Assembly (NCBI GenBank): GCA_012031265.1 | Contig: JAAUTY010000014.1 | Span: 1 to 64,000, forward strand | Source: Spirulinaceae cyanobacterium SM2_1_0 | GTDB taxonomy: Bacteria > Cyanobacteriota > Cyanobacteriia > Cyanobacteriales > Spirulinaceae | Length of the DNA stretch: 64,000 nt | Direction of reading: 5' to 3' | In this document: one piece after another, positions 1 through 8,301 of the stretch | Numbering within the stretch: position 1 is the first letter of the stretch | How the letters are laid out: each line of letters begins with the position of its first letter | The notes under the pieces: generated by a model | Database searches by the model: none | What the model was told of the DNA's origin: nothing | What the model saw: the letters and a program-made list of their open reading frames with translations, nothing else | Position numbers and translations under genes: made by a program

Positions 1-151
1 AGTAAAAGTCAGACTGGACGAGGCCTTCGGACTCCTGAAGCCTGCTGTAAAAGTAGGGGCGAAACCAAAAAAGTAAAACCCGCTAACGGCAAGGGTTTCA
101 GGACTTGTGTATACACAGTAGCCCAAGCTGGGCGAAGGGGAGCTAGAAGTT

Positions 152-208
152 CCTCTCCCAGCTTGGGAGAGGAATTTAGGGTGAGGGTTTCCAAACTGGG
201 ATGCTCCC
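152..208. repeat. Dispersed intergenic repeat, copy A
   Basis: A 9-bp perfect inverted repeat, CCTCTCCCA then TGGGAGAGG with a 3-base loop, is followed by ttaggg and then by a CTGGGATGCTCCC block at 196-208. The same order (inverted repeat, TTAGG, CTGGGATGCTCCC) occurs at 59238-59322, and the second block alone at 6821-6840 in reverse. It lies in a gene-free stretch, and the open frames crossing it are low-complexity artefacts. Confidence 0.7.
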
Positions 209-263
209 TAGGAGATAGATTCGGCAGCTATCTACAGGCTACCAAGCTGGAATGCTTCTGATG

Positions 264-1082
264 CTACATGGCTGAAGGATAAATTTCGTCTGCAACGAAC
301 ACGGGGCGATTTTCGTATTCTGCCTCGATCTGGCGCTGCATATCCAAATCCCAAGTCAGATCATAATCTTCCTCGAATTCAGCCATGACAAACGGTCGCA
401 GGACGCCAGTGACAACGACCTCTTCCCCTTCATCTGCTATGAGCGAACCTTGTGGATCAATGACCAGCAGATCCTCACCACCAAATAGTGTGTCGTCGTC
501 TAAAGAAATTGCCATCAGGCTAAAAATCTCTTCAACCTCGCCACTGACAGCAATCCGACGATTGTAGTACAGCTCAGGGGCATCGCTAATATCGCTCGGA
601 TCTGGTGAAAGGGCAATCGATGAGGCTAGGACAACCGGCTGACCCTCGAAGTCTACGAACAGATCTGGATCCAAATCCAGGTCAAACTCCCGCTCTAAAT
701 CAGCACGCACCAGTTGGCGGACTTCGCCGGTGACTTGCACTTCAGTGTCGTCCCCTTCAACCAGTTCAATGGCCGAGTTAGAAGTATTAATTACGAGTAG
801 TTCTTCACCACCGAAGAGTTGATCCTCGTCTAAGAAAAAGGCTGAATCGCCAACCAGCTCAGAGACCTCTGACCGGACGCTGATCATTTCACCTGCGTAC
901 TCCGTGAATTCTTCGGATACCTCGCCGATTGTCACGTTCTCCCGAATGTCTTCTGCTGAATCGACTTCAGATTCAGGGACAGCGCAGGCGGGTAAGATCA
1001 TGGCTGCGGCCACAAGTATGGCAGTACCCGCGCGACCTAAGCTCTTGGTTAAAAAGTGATTGTTCTGTTTGTCAGTAGACAT
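264..1082 (-). CDS. Putative lipoprotein with two repeated domains
   Basis: I do not recognise the function. The N-terminus has a charged start, a hydrophobic stretch (about residues 18-31) and an LPAC box with Cys33, which suggests lipidation and export; proline at -2 makes the box imperfect. The rest (about residues 45-270) is an internal duplication. Each half holds a segment ending in LFGG(E)(E/D)LLVI, then a VxVTGxxRxxV strand and an ExxxDL(D/T) acidic helix, and closes with RPVFVA- or QPVVLA-like residues. The alternating strands resemble an OB-type barrel, but that is inference. The protein is strongly acidic. It is transcribed alone, away from the window edge, with metG on the same strand about 270 bp upstream. 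Confidence 0.7.
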   Translation of the reverse strand: MSTDKQNNHFLTKSLGRAGTAILVAAAMILPACAVPESEVDSAEDIRENVTIGEVSEEFTEYAGEMISVRSEVSELVGDSAFFLDEDQLFGGEELLVINTSNSAIELVEGDDTEVQVTGEVRQLVRADLEREFDLDLDPDLFVDFEGQPVVLASSIALSPDPSDISDAPELYYNRRIAVSGEVEEIFSLMAISLDDDTLFGGEDLLVIDPQGSLIADEGEEVVVTGVLRPFVMAEFEEDYDLTWDLDMQRQIEAEYENRPVFVADEIYPSAM

Positions 1083-1350
1083 ACAAAATCTCCAAATAAT
1101 TGTTCAACAGACTTGTAAGTGACAAACCACAAATCTGTAGCGCCCCTTGGTTATTGAGGAATATGCCGCATTAATCTTCAATATATCGCGACTATCTGTT
1201 GTGTCCATCTATCGGCGCTCGCAGGGACTACTCGCTCTTTGGGGAGATTAATTTTGGCGCTCAAATGTGTCTTTGGAATGGCAGGGCAAGCGGTTGGGGG
1301 AGCAGCCGGGTGGAACTGGGCGATCGCCCCTCGCAGCCCACAATGATCGC

Positions 1351-3038
1351 TCAATCGCTGCCGCCACCAAACTGTGATCGCAACTCGGCGAGTTGGTCAT
1401 CATCGAGTTTTTGGAATAGTGGTGGCGGTACCTCAAAAGCGCGCCCCGGCTCCAGGCAAGTGAAGTCAACGGCGGCGGCAAAACGGCAATCGCGCTCAGC
1501 CGCTGAAAGTTTCAGAGCATCGCATAAGGTTTTCGCGGTGAAGGGGATGAAGGGGCTGGCGGCGATCGCATAAATCCGAATCAAATGAATCGAAGTGCGA
1601 ATCACCAGCGCCGCCTGCTCACGATCCGTTTTGAACAAGGCCCAGGGGGCGCGCTCGTCGATGTACTGGTTGCCGACCGTCCAGAGGGCGTTGAGGGTGT
1701 CGGCCGCCTTGCGAAATTCCATGTTGTGGAGGTGGTCGGCGATCGCCGCCAGCTTCTCCTCACAAGCCGCCGCCAACTGCTGCTCGGCTGGCCCCGGCTC
1801 ACCGCCCGCTGGGATCTGGCCGTCGAAGCGCGATCGCGCGAACTTGAGGATGCGATTGACGAAGTTGCCGAGATTATCAGCTAAATCTTTGTTCACCTTG
1901 ACCTGAAACTGCTCCCAAGTGAAAGCTGAATCCGAAGATTCTGGCGCATTCGCCATCAACGCATAGCGCCAATAGTCGGCAGGCAAAGTTGCCAGCGCTT
2001 GGTCAAGAAATACGCCTCGCTGTGAGCTAGTAGAGAACTTGCCGCCGTAATAATTCAGCCAGTTGAAGCCCTTGATATAATCAGCCGACTGCCATGGTTC
2101 CCGCGTCCCCAAAATCGTTGCCGGCCACATGATCGTGTGAAACGGCAGATTGTCCTTCGCCATGAACTGCGTGTAGCGAACCTCACCCGCGCTGGGTTGC
2201 CACCAGCTCAGCCAGTCGCGCCCCTCGGCCTGTGCGGCCCAGGCTTGGTAATCGACAGATAACCGATCGGGGCATCGAACCAGACGTAAAAGACTTTGCC
2301 CTCGAAGCCAGCGCGCGGCACGGGCACGCCCCACTTGAGATCACGGGTGATGCCGCGACTTTGCAGCCCTTCTTTCAGCCACTTACGAGCAATGGATTTG
2401 GTTAAATTCGGCCAGTCCTGCTGTTTTTCGACCCAGGCTTCTACTTCGGGGCTGAGCTTATCGAGGCGCAAAAAGAGGTGCTTGCTTTGACGCACTTCGA
2501 GATCGGTGCTGCCAGAAATGGCGGAGCGCGGTTCGAGCAGATCGGTGGGATTTAAAACTGATGTGCAGTTTTCGCACTGGTCACCGCGTGCCTTGCCGTA
2601 GCCACATTTTGGGCAAGTGCCTTCGACATAGCGATCGGGTAAAAAACGCGCATCCGTCAGCGAATACATCTGGCTGATTTCGCGTTCTTCGATGAAACCA
2701 TTGGCGTCGAGACTTTGATAAAAATGTTGGGTGAGTTCGTAATGTTCGGGAGCTGAGGTGCGGCCGAAGTGATCGAAGGAGAGGCCGAACTGACGATAAA
2801 CATCGGCTTGCAACTCGTACTGGCGCTGGCAATAAACGGCTACGTCGATGCCTTCTGCGAGTGCAGCTAATTCTGCTGGTGTTCCATGTTCGTCGGTACC
2901 GCAAATGAAGAGGACTTCTTCACCTTCTTGGCGCAAAAAACGGCTGTAAACATCGGCGGGGAGCATGGAGCCGACTAGGTTGCCCAGATGTTTGATGCCA
3001 TTGATATAGGGTAGGGCGCTGGTGACGAGATACCGCAT
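1351..3038 (-). pseudogene. metG: Methionyl-tRNA synthetase, interrupted by a one-base deletion
   Basis: Charges tRNA-Met with methionine in the cytoplasm. The first frame, starting [11 protein letters not shown], carries the class I HLGN signature (residues 17-20), GTDEHGTP, one zinc knuckle (CPKC 142-145, CENC 155-158) and [13 protein letters not shown]. It then runs off frame. A second frame resumes at [12 protein letters not shown] with FMAKDNLPFHT, the KFSTS loop (KMSKS equivalent) and the anticodon-binding helical domain. The frames join at about 2242-2246, where AAGCC would have to be AAGGCC to stay in frame. Joined, the protein would be about 560 residues, near normal for the short bacterial form. 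metG is normally essential, so a sequencing error or a second copy elsewhere is more likely than true loss. Confidence 0.85.
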
Positions 3039-3145
3039 TCTGCCTCGCAAACATTCTAGGGTGATGTCTGCACATCCCCTTGCTTGGTTAATCTACCGCA
3101 GATTTTGTTGTCTGTGGCGGTGGCTGAGATGGCTAGTACTGCTAC

Positions 3146-3250
3146 GCGGAGTTGTGAGTTCTGAGTTTTGAGTTCTGAGTTTTGAGTGTCTGCAATAACC
3201 GCGTTGCGGAGTTTTGAGTTCTGAGTGCCTGCAATACGGGAATCCTGGGG
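3146..3250. repeat. GAGTTTTGAGTTCTGAG simple repeat with TGCAATACGGG tail
   Basis: The sequence between metG and the BrkB-family gene repeats GAGTT(C/T)TGAGT several times, and twice ends in TGAGTG(T/C)CTGCAATA. A related copy with the same TGCAATACGGGA tail lies at 39585-39630. The repetition produces a spurious short frame rich in NSEL/QNSK residues; I do not call a gene here. Confidence 0.6.
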
Positions 3251-3266
3251 ATTTTGCATGGGCATC

Positions 3267-4319
3267 TCATTGCCGCTGTCCTGTGCTAGTGGGGGGCAGT
3301 GGTGGATCGACGATGGTGAGGGGTGCGGTACTTTCAGTTTGTAATTGGGCGATCAGGGCTTGTCGCCGCGCCTTGGAACGCATTGCTTCGCCGACGGTGA
3401 CATTGAGCTGGCAGCCGATCAGCATCACCAGTGAGCTGAGGTAGAGCCAGAGCATGAGCACGATGACCGCCCCGATCGCGCCGTAGACCTTGTTATAGTT
3501 GCCGAAATTGTCAACATAGGTGCGAAAGAGGAAGGAAATGCTGACCCAAGAGAGGGCGGCGAGGATCGCCCCGGGCAAGATCGGTGTGCGACGCCGCCAG
3601 CGGCTAGGGGCAAAGCGGTAGATGAGCGCGAAGGCGATCGCCACTGTCGCCAGCGCGAACGGCAGACTCAACTGCCGCCAAGTATCTAGCAGCAGCAGTG
3701 CTCCTTGCTCGGACTCGACGAGGGGCAGGCTGCGAACGGCATCGGCGATGAACTGAACAAGGGAGCCGCCGATCAGGATCAGAAAGGACGCGATCACCAG
3801 CAAAACAATACTTCCTAGCGTCAGGCCTAACGAGACAAGCTTTGCCTGCCAGAATGGCCGTCGCCGCTTTGGGGGAATGCGGTGGATCTGGTCGAGGGCA
3901 TTCATTGCGGAGCCGATCGCTGTGGAGGATACCCAGAGCGTCGCCGCAAAACTGAGCGAGAGTAGACTGGTGCTCTTGGTGCGGGCGATCTCATTGGTCA
4001 CGTCGCTGAGCAAATCCCAGGCTGAGTCGGGCATGAAAATCCGCAGTTCGGCCGCGAGATTGCGGAGCGTGGACTGCAAGGAGTCGTCTTTGACATCCAG
4101 GTAAACTGCTAAGTCCTCAAAGCTCGACTGCAAGGACTCTTCTAGCAGGCCGATCGCCGCAATCAGTGCCAGGAAGGCTGGAAATAGTGCCAACATGGCA
4201 TTGAAGGCGATCTCGGCCGAGAGTCCGGGCAAGCGTCGCCGAAAGACTCGGCGCACAATCTTGTTCACGGTCGAGTAGTTGAGGTAGTAGAAGAAGCTCC
4301 AGAAACGCGCAAGACCCAT
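3267..4319 (-). CDS. YihY/virulence factor BrkB family membrane protein
   Basis: An inner-membrane protein of about 350 residues, the typical length for the family. Visible family marks are the early KIVRRVFRRRLPGLSAEIAFNA segment, the LWVSSTAIGSAMNALDQIH helix, PILPGAILAALSWV, and the LWLYLSSLVMLIGCQLN helix near the end; about six membrane segments are visible. The family was once labelled ribonuclease BN, which was a misassignment; its transport role remains unsettled. The ATG start (MGLARFWSFFYYLNYS) is directly followed by conserved sequence. It stands alone, divergent from the coiled-coil gene beginning at 4601. Confidence 0.85.
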   Translation of the reverse strand: MGLARFWSFFYYLNYSTVNKIVRRVFRRRLPGLSAEIAFNAMLALFPAFLALIAAIGLLEESLQSSFEDLAVYLDVKDDSLQSTLRNLAAELRIFMPDSAWDLLSDVTNEIARTKSTSLLSLSFAATLWVSSTAIGSAMNALDQIHRIPPKRRRPFWQAKLVSLGLTLGSIVLLVIASFLILIGGSLVQFIADAVRSLPLVESEQGALLLLDTWRQLSLPFALATVAIAFALIYRFAPSRWRRRTPILPGAILAALSWVSISFLFRTYVDNFGNYNKVYGAIGAVIVLMLWLYLSSLVMLIGCQLNVTVGEAMRSKARRQALIAQLQTESTAPLTIVDPPLPPTSTGQRQ

Positions 4320-4600
4320 GGGCAGAGAACATCAGTCTGAATCTCCAGTTTAATCTGTCATAGATGACCTAGTTGTCTCGGCGTCGCTGTGCCAGATTTA
4401 GGCTTCTAGGAGGACGCTGGCGGCAACGCGGTTGGCGAAGGGGGTTGGGGGGCATGGCGAGTTGTGGTTCACGGGACTCGCGCGGCTGAACTCTGGGGGA
4501 TGTCGCCAGGGTTTGGGGGCGATCGCGCTCCAGCCTGAGAGTTGTGCCGTAAAGTATTGGAGGAGTGCAAATATTTGGATCCGGTGAGGTGTAGCGGTTC

Positions 4601-5179
4601 ATGAGCGAAGAGGTCGTGCAGTGGTTGGCAGAGATTCGGACCCTCAGGCAACAACTCGCTCAGGTTCAGGATGAAAGTCGTGCTGCTCAGGAAAGCGCGG
4701 CGCATTGGCGCAAGCTCTACAATATCGAAGCTCGTCAGCGCCGTACGGAGACGCAGGCGCTGCAAGCGCAGATTGAGCAGCTTGAGGGGGCGCTGGAGCA
4801 GTTGCGGGCTGGTTTACCGCTCGCTGGTGAGCGTGAGGCGGCGATCGCTGCTGAATTTGCCACCCTCCAGGCTCCCGAAGCCCTGAAGCAGAAATTGATC
4901 GCGGCGATTCAGGAGCGCGATCGCGCTCTCGATGCCTTGAAGACAGAGCAGAAAAACCACATCAACACCCGCAAGAATCTCACGGCGGTCATCGGTGACA
5001 CGATGGAGCAGTTGACGCGGGTGCGCGCGGCCCAAGCCACCAATGGCGTCGCGCTCCAGTCCTCCCATGCTGAAGCCGCTGCACTGGTCGGCGAGCCAGC
5101 AAAATATTCCGCCCCCGCCCCTGCTGATGCGTCCGCGTCGCGTGCTCATGATGCTATCCCGCCCACCGAGCGTTCCTGA
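4601..5179 (+). CDS. Coiled-coil protein of unknown function
   Basis: A protein of 192 residues with no domain I recognise. Residues 1-120 are rich in Gln, Glu, Ala and Arg with heptad-like spacing (LRQQLAQVQDESRAAQESA, then ALQAQIEQLEGALEQL), pointing to a long coiled coil; there is no signal peptide or membrane segment. The last 40 residues are low-complexity Ala/Pro/Ser. The gene overlaps the likely lnt start by roughly 30 bp in another frame, so the two are probably co-transcribed. Proteins of this kind beside lnt occur in cyanobacteria, but I cannot assign a role. Confidence 0.7.
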   Translation: MSEEVVQWLAEIRTLRQQLAQVQDESRAAQESAAHWRKLYNIEARQRRTETQALQAQIEQLEGALEQLRAGLPLAGEREAAIAAEFATLQAPEALKQKLIAAIQERDRALDALKTEQKNHINTRKNLTAVIGDTMEQLTRVRAAQATNGVALQSSHAEAAALVGEPAKYSAPAPADASASRAHDAIPPTERS

Positions 5180-6800
5180 GCGATCGCCCACCCTGCTCGC
5201 GCCGCCGCGATCGCCCCTCCTCCCACGTTTAGGATTCGCCCTCCTCGCCGGTTTGGCAATGGGCTTAGCCCCAGCGCCGTTATCGGCGTTTCCCTTGGCT
5301 TGGGTTGCGTTGGCACCGCTGTGGTGGTGGGTGGTGCGGGCGACCCACTGGCGCACCGCTCTGAGCCTAGGCTTGGTCTGGGGCGCGGGTTACCATAGCT
5401 TGGCGATCGCCTGGGTTACGGGCATTCACCCGATGATGTGGTTGGGGGTGCCTTGGTTGGGGAGTGTGGCGATCGCCCTTTTTTGCTGGCTGGCGGTTAC
5501 GCTCTGGGGCGCGCTCCTGGCTGGCTTGTGGGCGAGCCTATTTTGGTGGGGGCTGAGGCTTGGTCGGCAATCGCCTGCGGGGATCGGGTTCACCTCAGCT
5601 CACCGCCTGCTGCTGGGGGTGACGCTGTGGTGTCTGGCAGAAGCTGTGTGGAATGCCAGCCCGCTCTGGTGGACCGCCCTGGCCTACACCCAAAGTCCGA
5701 ATAATCTCTGGTTATTGCACTTGGGACGACTGAGCGGGCCGACGGCGGTCACCGCCGCGCTCGTGGCGGTGAATGGCGCACTGGCGGAAGCGGGGTTGTC
5801 AGCCTGGCGATCGCGGCACGACGCCCTGATGCTCCAGCAGCATCGAGCCAAACGCTGGCTGGCGATCGCGTTGCTCTTGTTGCTGGGAACACACGCCCTC
5901 GGTGCGGAACTCTACTGGCGGCCAGAAACTCCGGGTGAGCCACTGCGCGTCGGCCTGATTCAGGGCAATATTCCCAACGAGATCAAGCTCAATGCTGAGG
6001 GCTGGCGACGGGCGATCGCCGGTTACACCAGCGGTTATGAGCAGTTAGTTGACCAAGATGTCGAGGTGGTTTTGACGCCGGAAACCGCTTTGCCGTTTTA
6101 CTGGGAGCGTCAGAAGCAGCGCAGCTCTTTCTATGCGGCGATTCGCGATCGCGGCGTTCCCGCCTGGGTCGGTGCCTACGGCGAGCAGGGCACGAGCTAC
6201 ACCAACAGCCTCTTCAGCATCGCCAGCGACGGCCGCACCCTCAGCCGCTACGACAAGGTGAAGTTGGTGCCGCTCGGCGAGTACATCCCGTTTGCGGCTG
6301 TGCTTGGTCAGTTCATCGATCGGCTGTCCCCTCTGGACGCCCATTTGGCGGCTGGCAATTCCAACCAACAATTTGACACGCCCTTTGGTCGCGCGATCGC
6401 TGGTATTTGCTACGATTCGGCCTTTAGCCACCTATTTCGACGCCAAGTGGCCGCCGGGGGCGAGTTCATCCTGACCGCCTCCAATAACGCTCACTACAGC
6501 GCCGCCATGCCCGCCCAGCACCACGCTCAGGATGTGATGCGGGCGATCGAGGGCGATCGCTGGGCCGCCCGCGCCACCAATACCGGCTACTCCGCCTTCG
6601 TCTCGCCACACGGCCGCACGCTCTGGATGTCGCCGTTGAATGAATATGCCACCCACGCCGAAACCATCGAGCGCCGCCAGACGCGCACCCTCTACACGCG
6701 CTGGGGCGATTGGCTACTGGGGGTGTTGGGGGTGCTCAGCCTCGGCTCCGTCCTCAGCCAGGCCCGCGCACGGCGGCGCGATGCTCGACCCGGTGGCTGA
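5151..6800 (+). CDS. lnt: Apolipoprotein N-acyltransferase
   Basis: Transfers the third acyl chain to the N-terminal cysteine of lipoproteins at the outer face of the plasma membrane. Several membrane segments fill the N-terminal half (GFALLAGLAMGLAPAPLSAF onward). They are followed by a nitrilase-fold domain with the expected catalytic triad: Glu about 310 (LTPETALPF), Lys about 369 (YDKVKLVPLGEYIPF) and Cys about 420 (GICYDSAF). A last membrane helix (WLLGVLGVLSLGSVL) closes it. The open frame extends upstream to 5043, but that part is Pro/Arg-rich and overlaps the coiled-coil gene, so I prefer one of the two adjacent ATGs at 5148/5151. Several lipoproteins in this window would be substrates. 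Confidence 0.93.
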   Translation: MLSRPPSVPERSPTLLAPPRSPLLPRLGFALLAGLAMGLAPAPLSAFPLAWVALAPLWWWVVRATHWRTALSLGLVWGAGYHSLAIAWVTGIHPMMWLGVPWLGSVAIALFCWLAVTLWGALLAGLWASLFWWGLRLGRQSPAGIGFTSAHRLLLGVTLWCLAEAVWNASPLWWTALAYTQSPNNLWLLHLGRLSGPTAVTAALVAVNGALAEAGLSAWRSRHDALMLQQHRAKRWLAIALLLLLGTHALGAELYWRPETPGEPLRVGLIQGNIPNEIKLNAEGWRRAIAGYTSGYEQLVDQDVEVVLTPETALPFYWERQKQRSSFYAAIRDRGVPAWVGAYGEQGTSYTNSLFSIASDGRTLSRYDKVKLVPLGEYIPFAAVLGQFIDRLSPLDAHLAAGNSNQQFDTPFGRAIAGICYDSAFSHLFRRQVAAGGEFILTASNNAHYSAAMPAQHHAQDVMRAIEGDRWAARATNTGYSAFVSPHGRTLWMSPLNEYATHAETIERRQTRTLYTRWGDWLLGVLGVLSLGSVLSQARARRRDARPGG

Positions 6801-7209
6801 TGGGGAGGCGCTGAGCGAACGGGAGCATCCCAGATTGGCAACCCCATGTTTCTATGGAACAGGCTGATGTCTCCGACATCTCCTCATAGGCATCTAGCTC
6901 ACGCGCCTCAATCCGCGCCTGCACCGGCACCGAAGCCCGCAACCTGGAGATACCCTCCGCCAACTCCAAGCACACCGCACCCTCCAACGGTAACGTCGCT
7001 GGCAGCGCTGTCAACCTTGGCAACACCGGTATTGCCATTTGCACCCTCGCAACCTTGTGACAACGCTGTCACAGCCTGCGGGCGAGCCGCCGAGCGTTGC
7101 TCAGCAATGCAGCACTAACCAAAGTTGGCGAACTGACACCCGCTGACAGAAACCACCCCGCCAGTGTCACAATACAAAATGTAAAGTCTTGTTGCTGCCT
7201 GCTGTCATT
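6801..7209. other. Intergenic region between lnt and msrP
   Basis: I see no convincing gene. It contains a reversed copy of the dispersed repeat (6821-6864) and a Pro/Thr-rich low-complexity stretch that gives shadow frames on both strands. There is also an inverted repeat, TGTGA and TCACA with 8 bases between them (7056-7073). The msrP promoter should lie in the last 150 bases, but I cannot place it. Confidence 0.4.
6821..6864. repeat. Dispersed intergenic repeat, copy B (reversed)
   Basis: Read on the minus strand this gives TGTTCC, a short spacer, then TTGCCAATCTGGGATGCTCC. The same arrangement occurs forward at 59283-59322, and the terminal block at 196-208. It sits about 20 bp after the lnt stop codon. 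Confidence 0.7.
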
Positions 7210-8202
7210 ATGCCCTTCCTCCGCGTTCCACCCGCTTGGCAACTGCCCCGCCCTCACGCCACCGCCGAGGCCAGCTACCAAAATCGTCGCCAGTTTCTCA
7301 AGCAGTTAGTGGGAGCGGGGATTGGCGCGAGCCTGATTCCCCTTGCCGGTTGTCGGTCGGGTGACGCTGAAAATCCCAATCTAGCCGCGACCTACGAGTT
7401 ACCCTCCCTCGAACCACTGGTCAGCAACGACCGATTTGCTGGCGTTGATGACCGCCCCATCACCTCTCAAGTCCTCGCCAGCCAGTACAACAATTTTTAT
7501 GAATTTGGCGGCTCCAAGAACATTTGGCTCGCGGCGCAAGCCCTGCCCGTGAATGATTGGCAAGTGGAAGTTGGCGGTTTGGTCAAAAATCCCCAAACCT
7601 ACGACCTCGACGATCTCAAACAACAATTTGACCTCGAAGAGCGCCTCTATCGCTTCCGCTGTGTCGAGGCTTGGTCGATGGTCTTGCCTTGGGTGGGTTT
7701 TCCGATGCGATCGCTCCTCGCCGCCGTCGAGCCGCGTCCTGATGCCAAGTTTGTCCGCTTCACCTCCGCCTACGATGCCGACGTGATGCCCGGCCCCGGC
7801 TTCCACCTCGGCAGCCTGCCTTGGCCCTACACCGAGAGCTTGCGCGTGGAGGAGATGGCGAATGACCTCGCCTTCTTCGCCGTCGGCATTTATGGCAAGG
7901 AACTGCCCAAACAGCACGGTGCGCCAATTCGGGCGGTGCTGCCCTGGAAGTATGGTTTCAAAGGGGCAAAATCGATTGTCAAAATTGAACTCGTCGCTGA
8001 GCAACCCAAGACCTACTGGCACACACTGGTTCCCAACGAGTACGGCTACGAAGCCAACGTTAATCCTGACCAACCCCACCCGCGCTGGTCGCAGGCACGC
8101 GAGCGTTTCATCGGCGAGGGCACGACCTTGAGCTGGGAGTGGCGAGAAACCCTGCCCTACAACGGCTATGGTGAGTTTGTGGCGGATCTATATTCGGCGT
8201 AG
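7210..8202 (+). CDS. msrP: Protein-methionine-sulfoxide reductase catalytic subunit MsrP (YedY-type)
   Basis: A molybdopterin enzyme of the sulfite oxidase fold that repairs oxidised methionines in periplasmic proteins. The N-terminus has a twin-arginine signal, RRQFLK at about residues 26-31 followed by a hydrophobic run (LVGAGIGASLIPLAG), so export is folded and Tat-dependent. Cys151 in YRFRCVEAWSMVLPW is the expected molybdenum ligand. Further family marks are PWVGFPM, GFHLGSLPWPY, LPKQHGAPIRAVLPWKYGFKGAKS and the NPDQPHPRWSQA tail. Usual partners are a heme membrane subunit MsrQ, not present here. An ATG at 7210 fits better than the TTG-type start upstream. Confidence in the family is high; the precise substrate is inferred from E. 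coli. Confidence 0.92.
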   Translation: MPFLRVPPAWQLPRPHATAEASYQNRRQFLKQLVGAGIGASLIPLAGCRSGDAENPNLAATYELPSLEPLVSNDRFAGVDDRPITSQVLASQYNNFYEFGGSKNIWLAAQALPVNDWQVEVGGLVKNPQTYDLDDLKQQFDLEERLYRFRCVEAWSMVLPWVGFPMRSLLAAVEPRPDAKFVRFTSAYDADVMPGPGFHLGSLPWPYTESLRVEEMANDLAFFAVGIYGKELPKQHGAPIRAVLPWKYGFKGAKSIVKIELVAEQPKTYWHTLVPNEYGYEANVNPDQPHPRWSQARERFIGEGTTLSWEWRETLPYNGYGEFVADLYSA

Positions 8203-8301
8203 GGGTCATGTTGCGCACCTGTTGCAGCCAACAATCGGGGTCGGCGGCCGGGAGGATGTCTGCGTTAGGATCGGAGCTTAACCGTCCGCTGTATTGAATT
8301 G

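Noticed and set aside
3056-3265. 69-codon minus-strand frame upstream of the BrkB gene
   Set aside because: Made almost wholly of the GAGTTTTGAG repeat.
7056-7073. CRP binding site
   Set aside because: Spacer of 8 instead of 6 between TGTGA and TCACA, and far from msrP; kept only as an inverted repeat.
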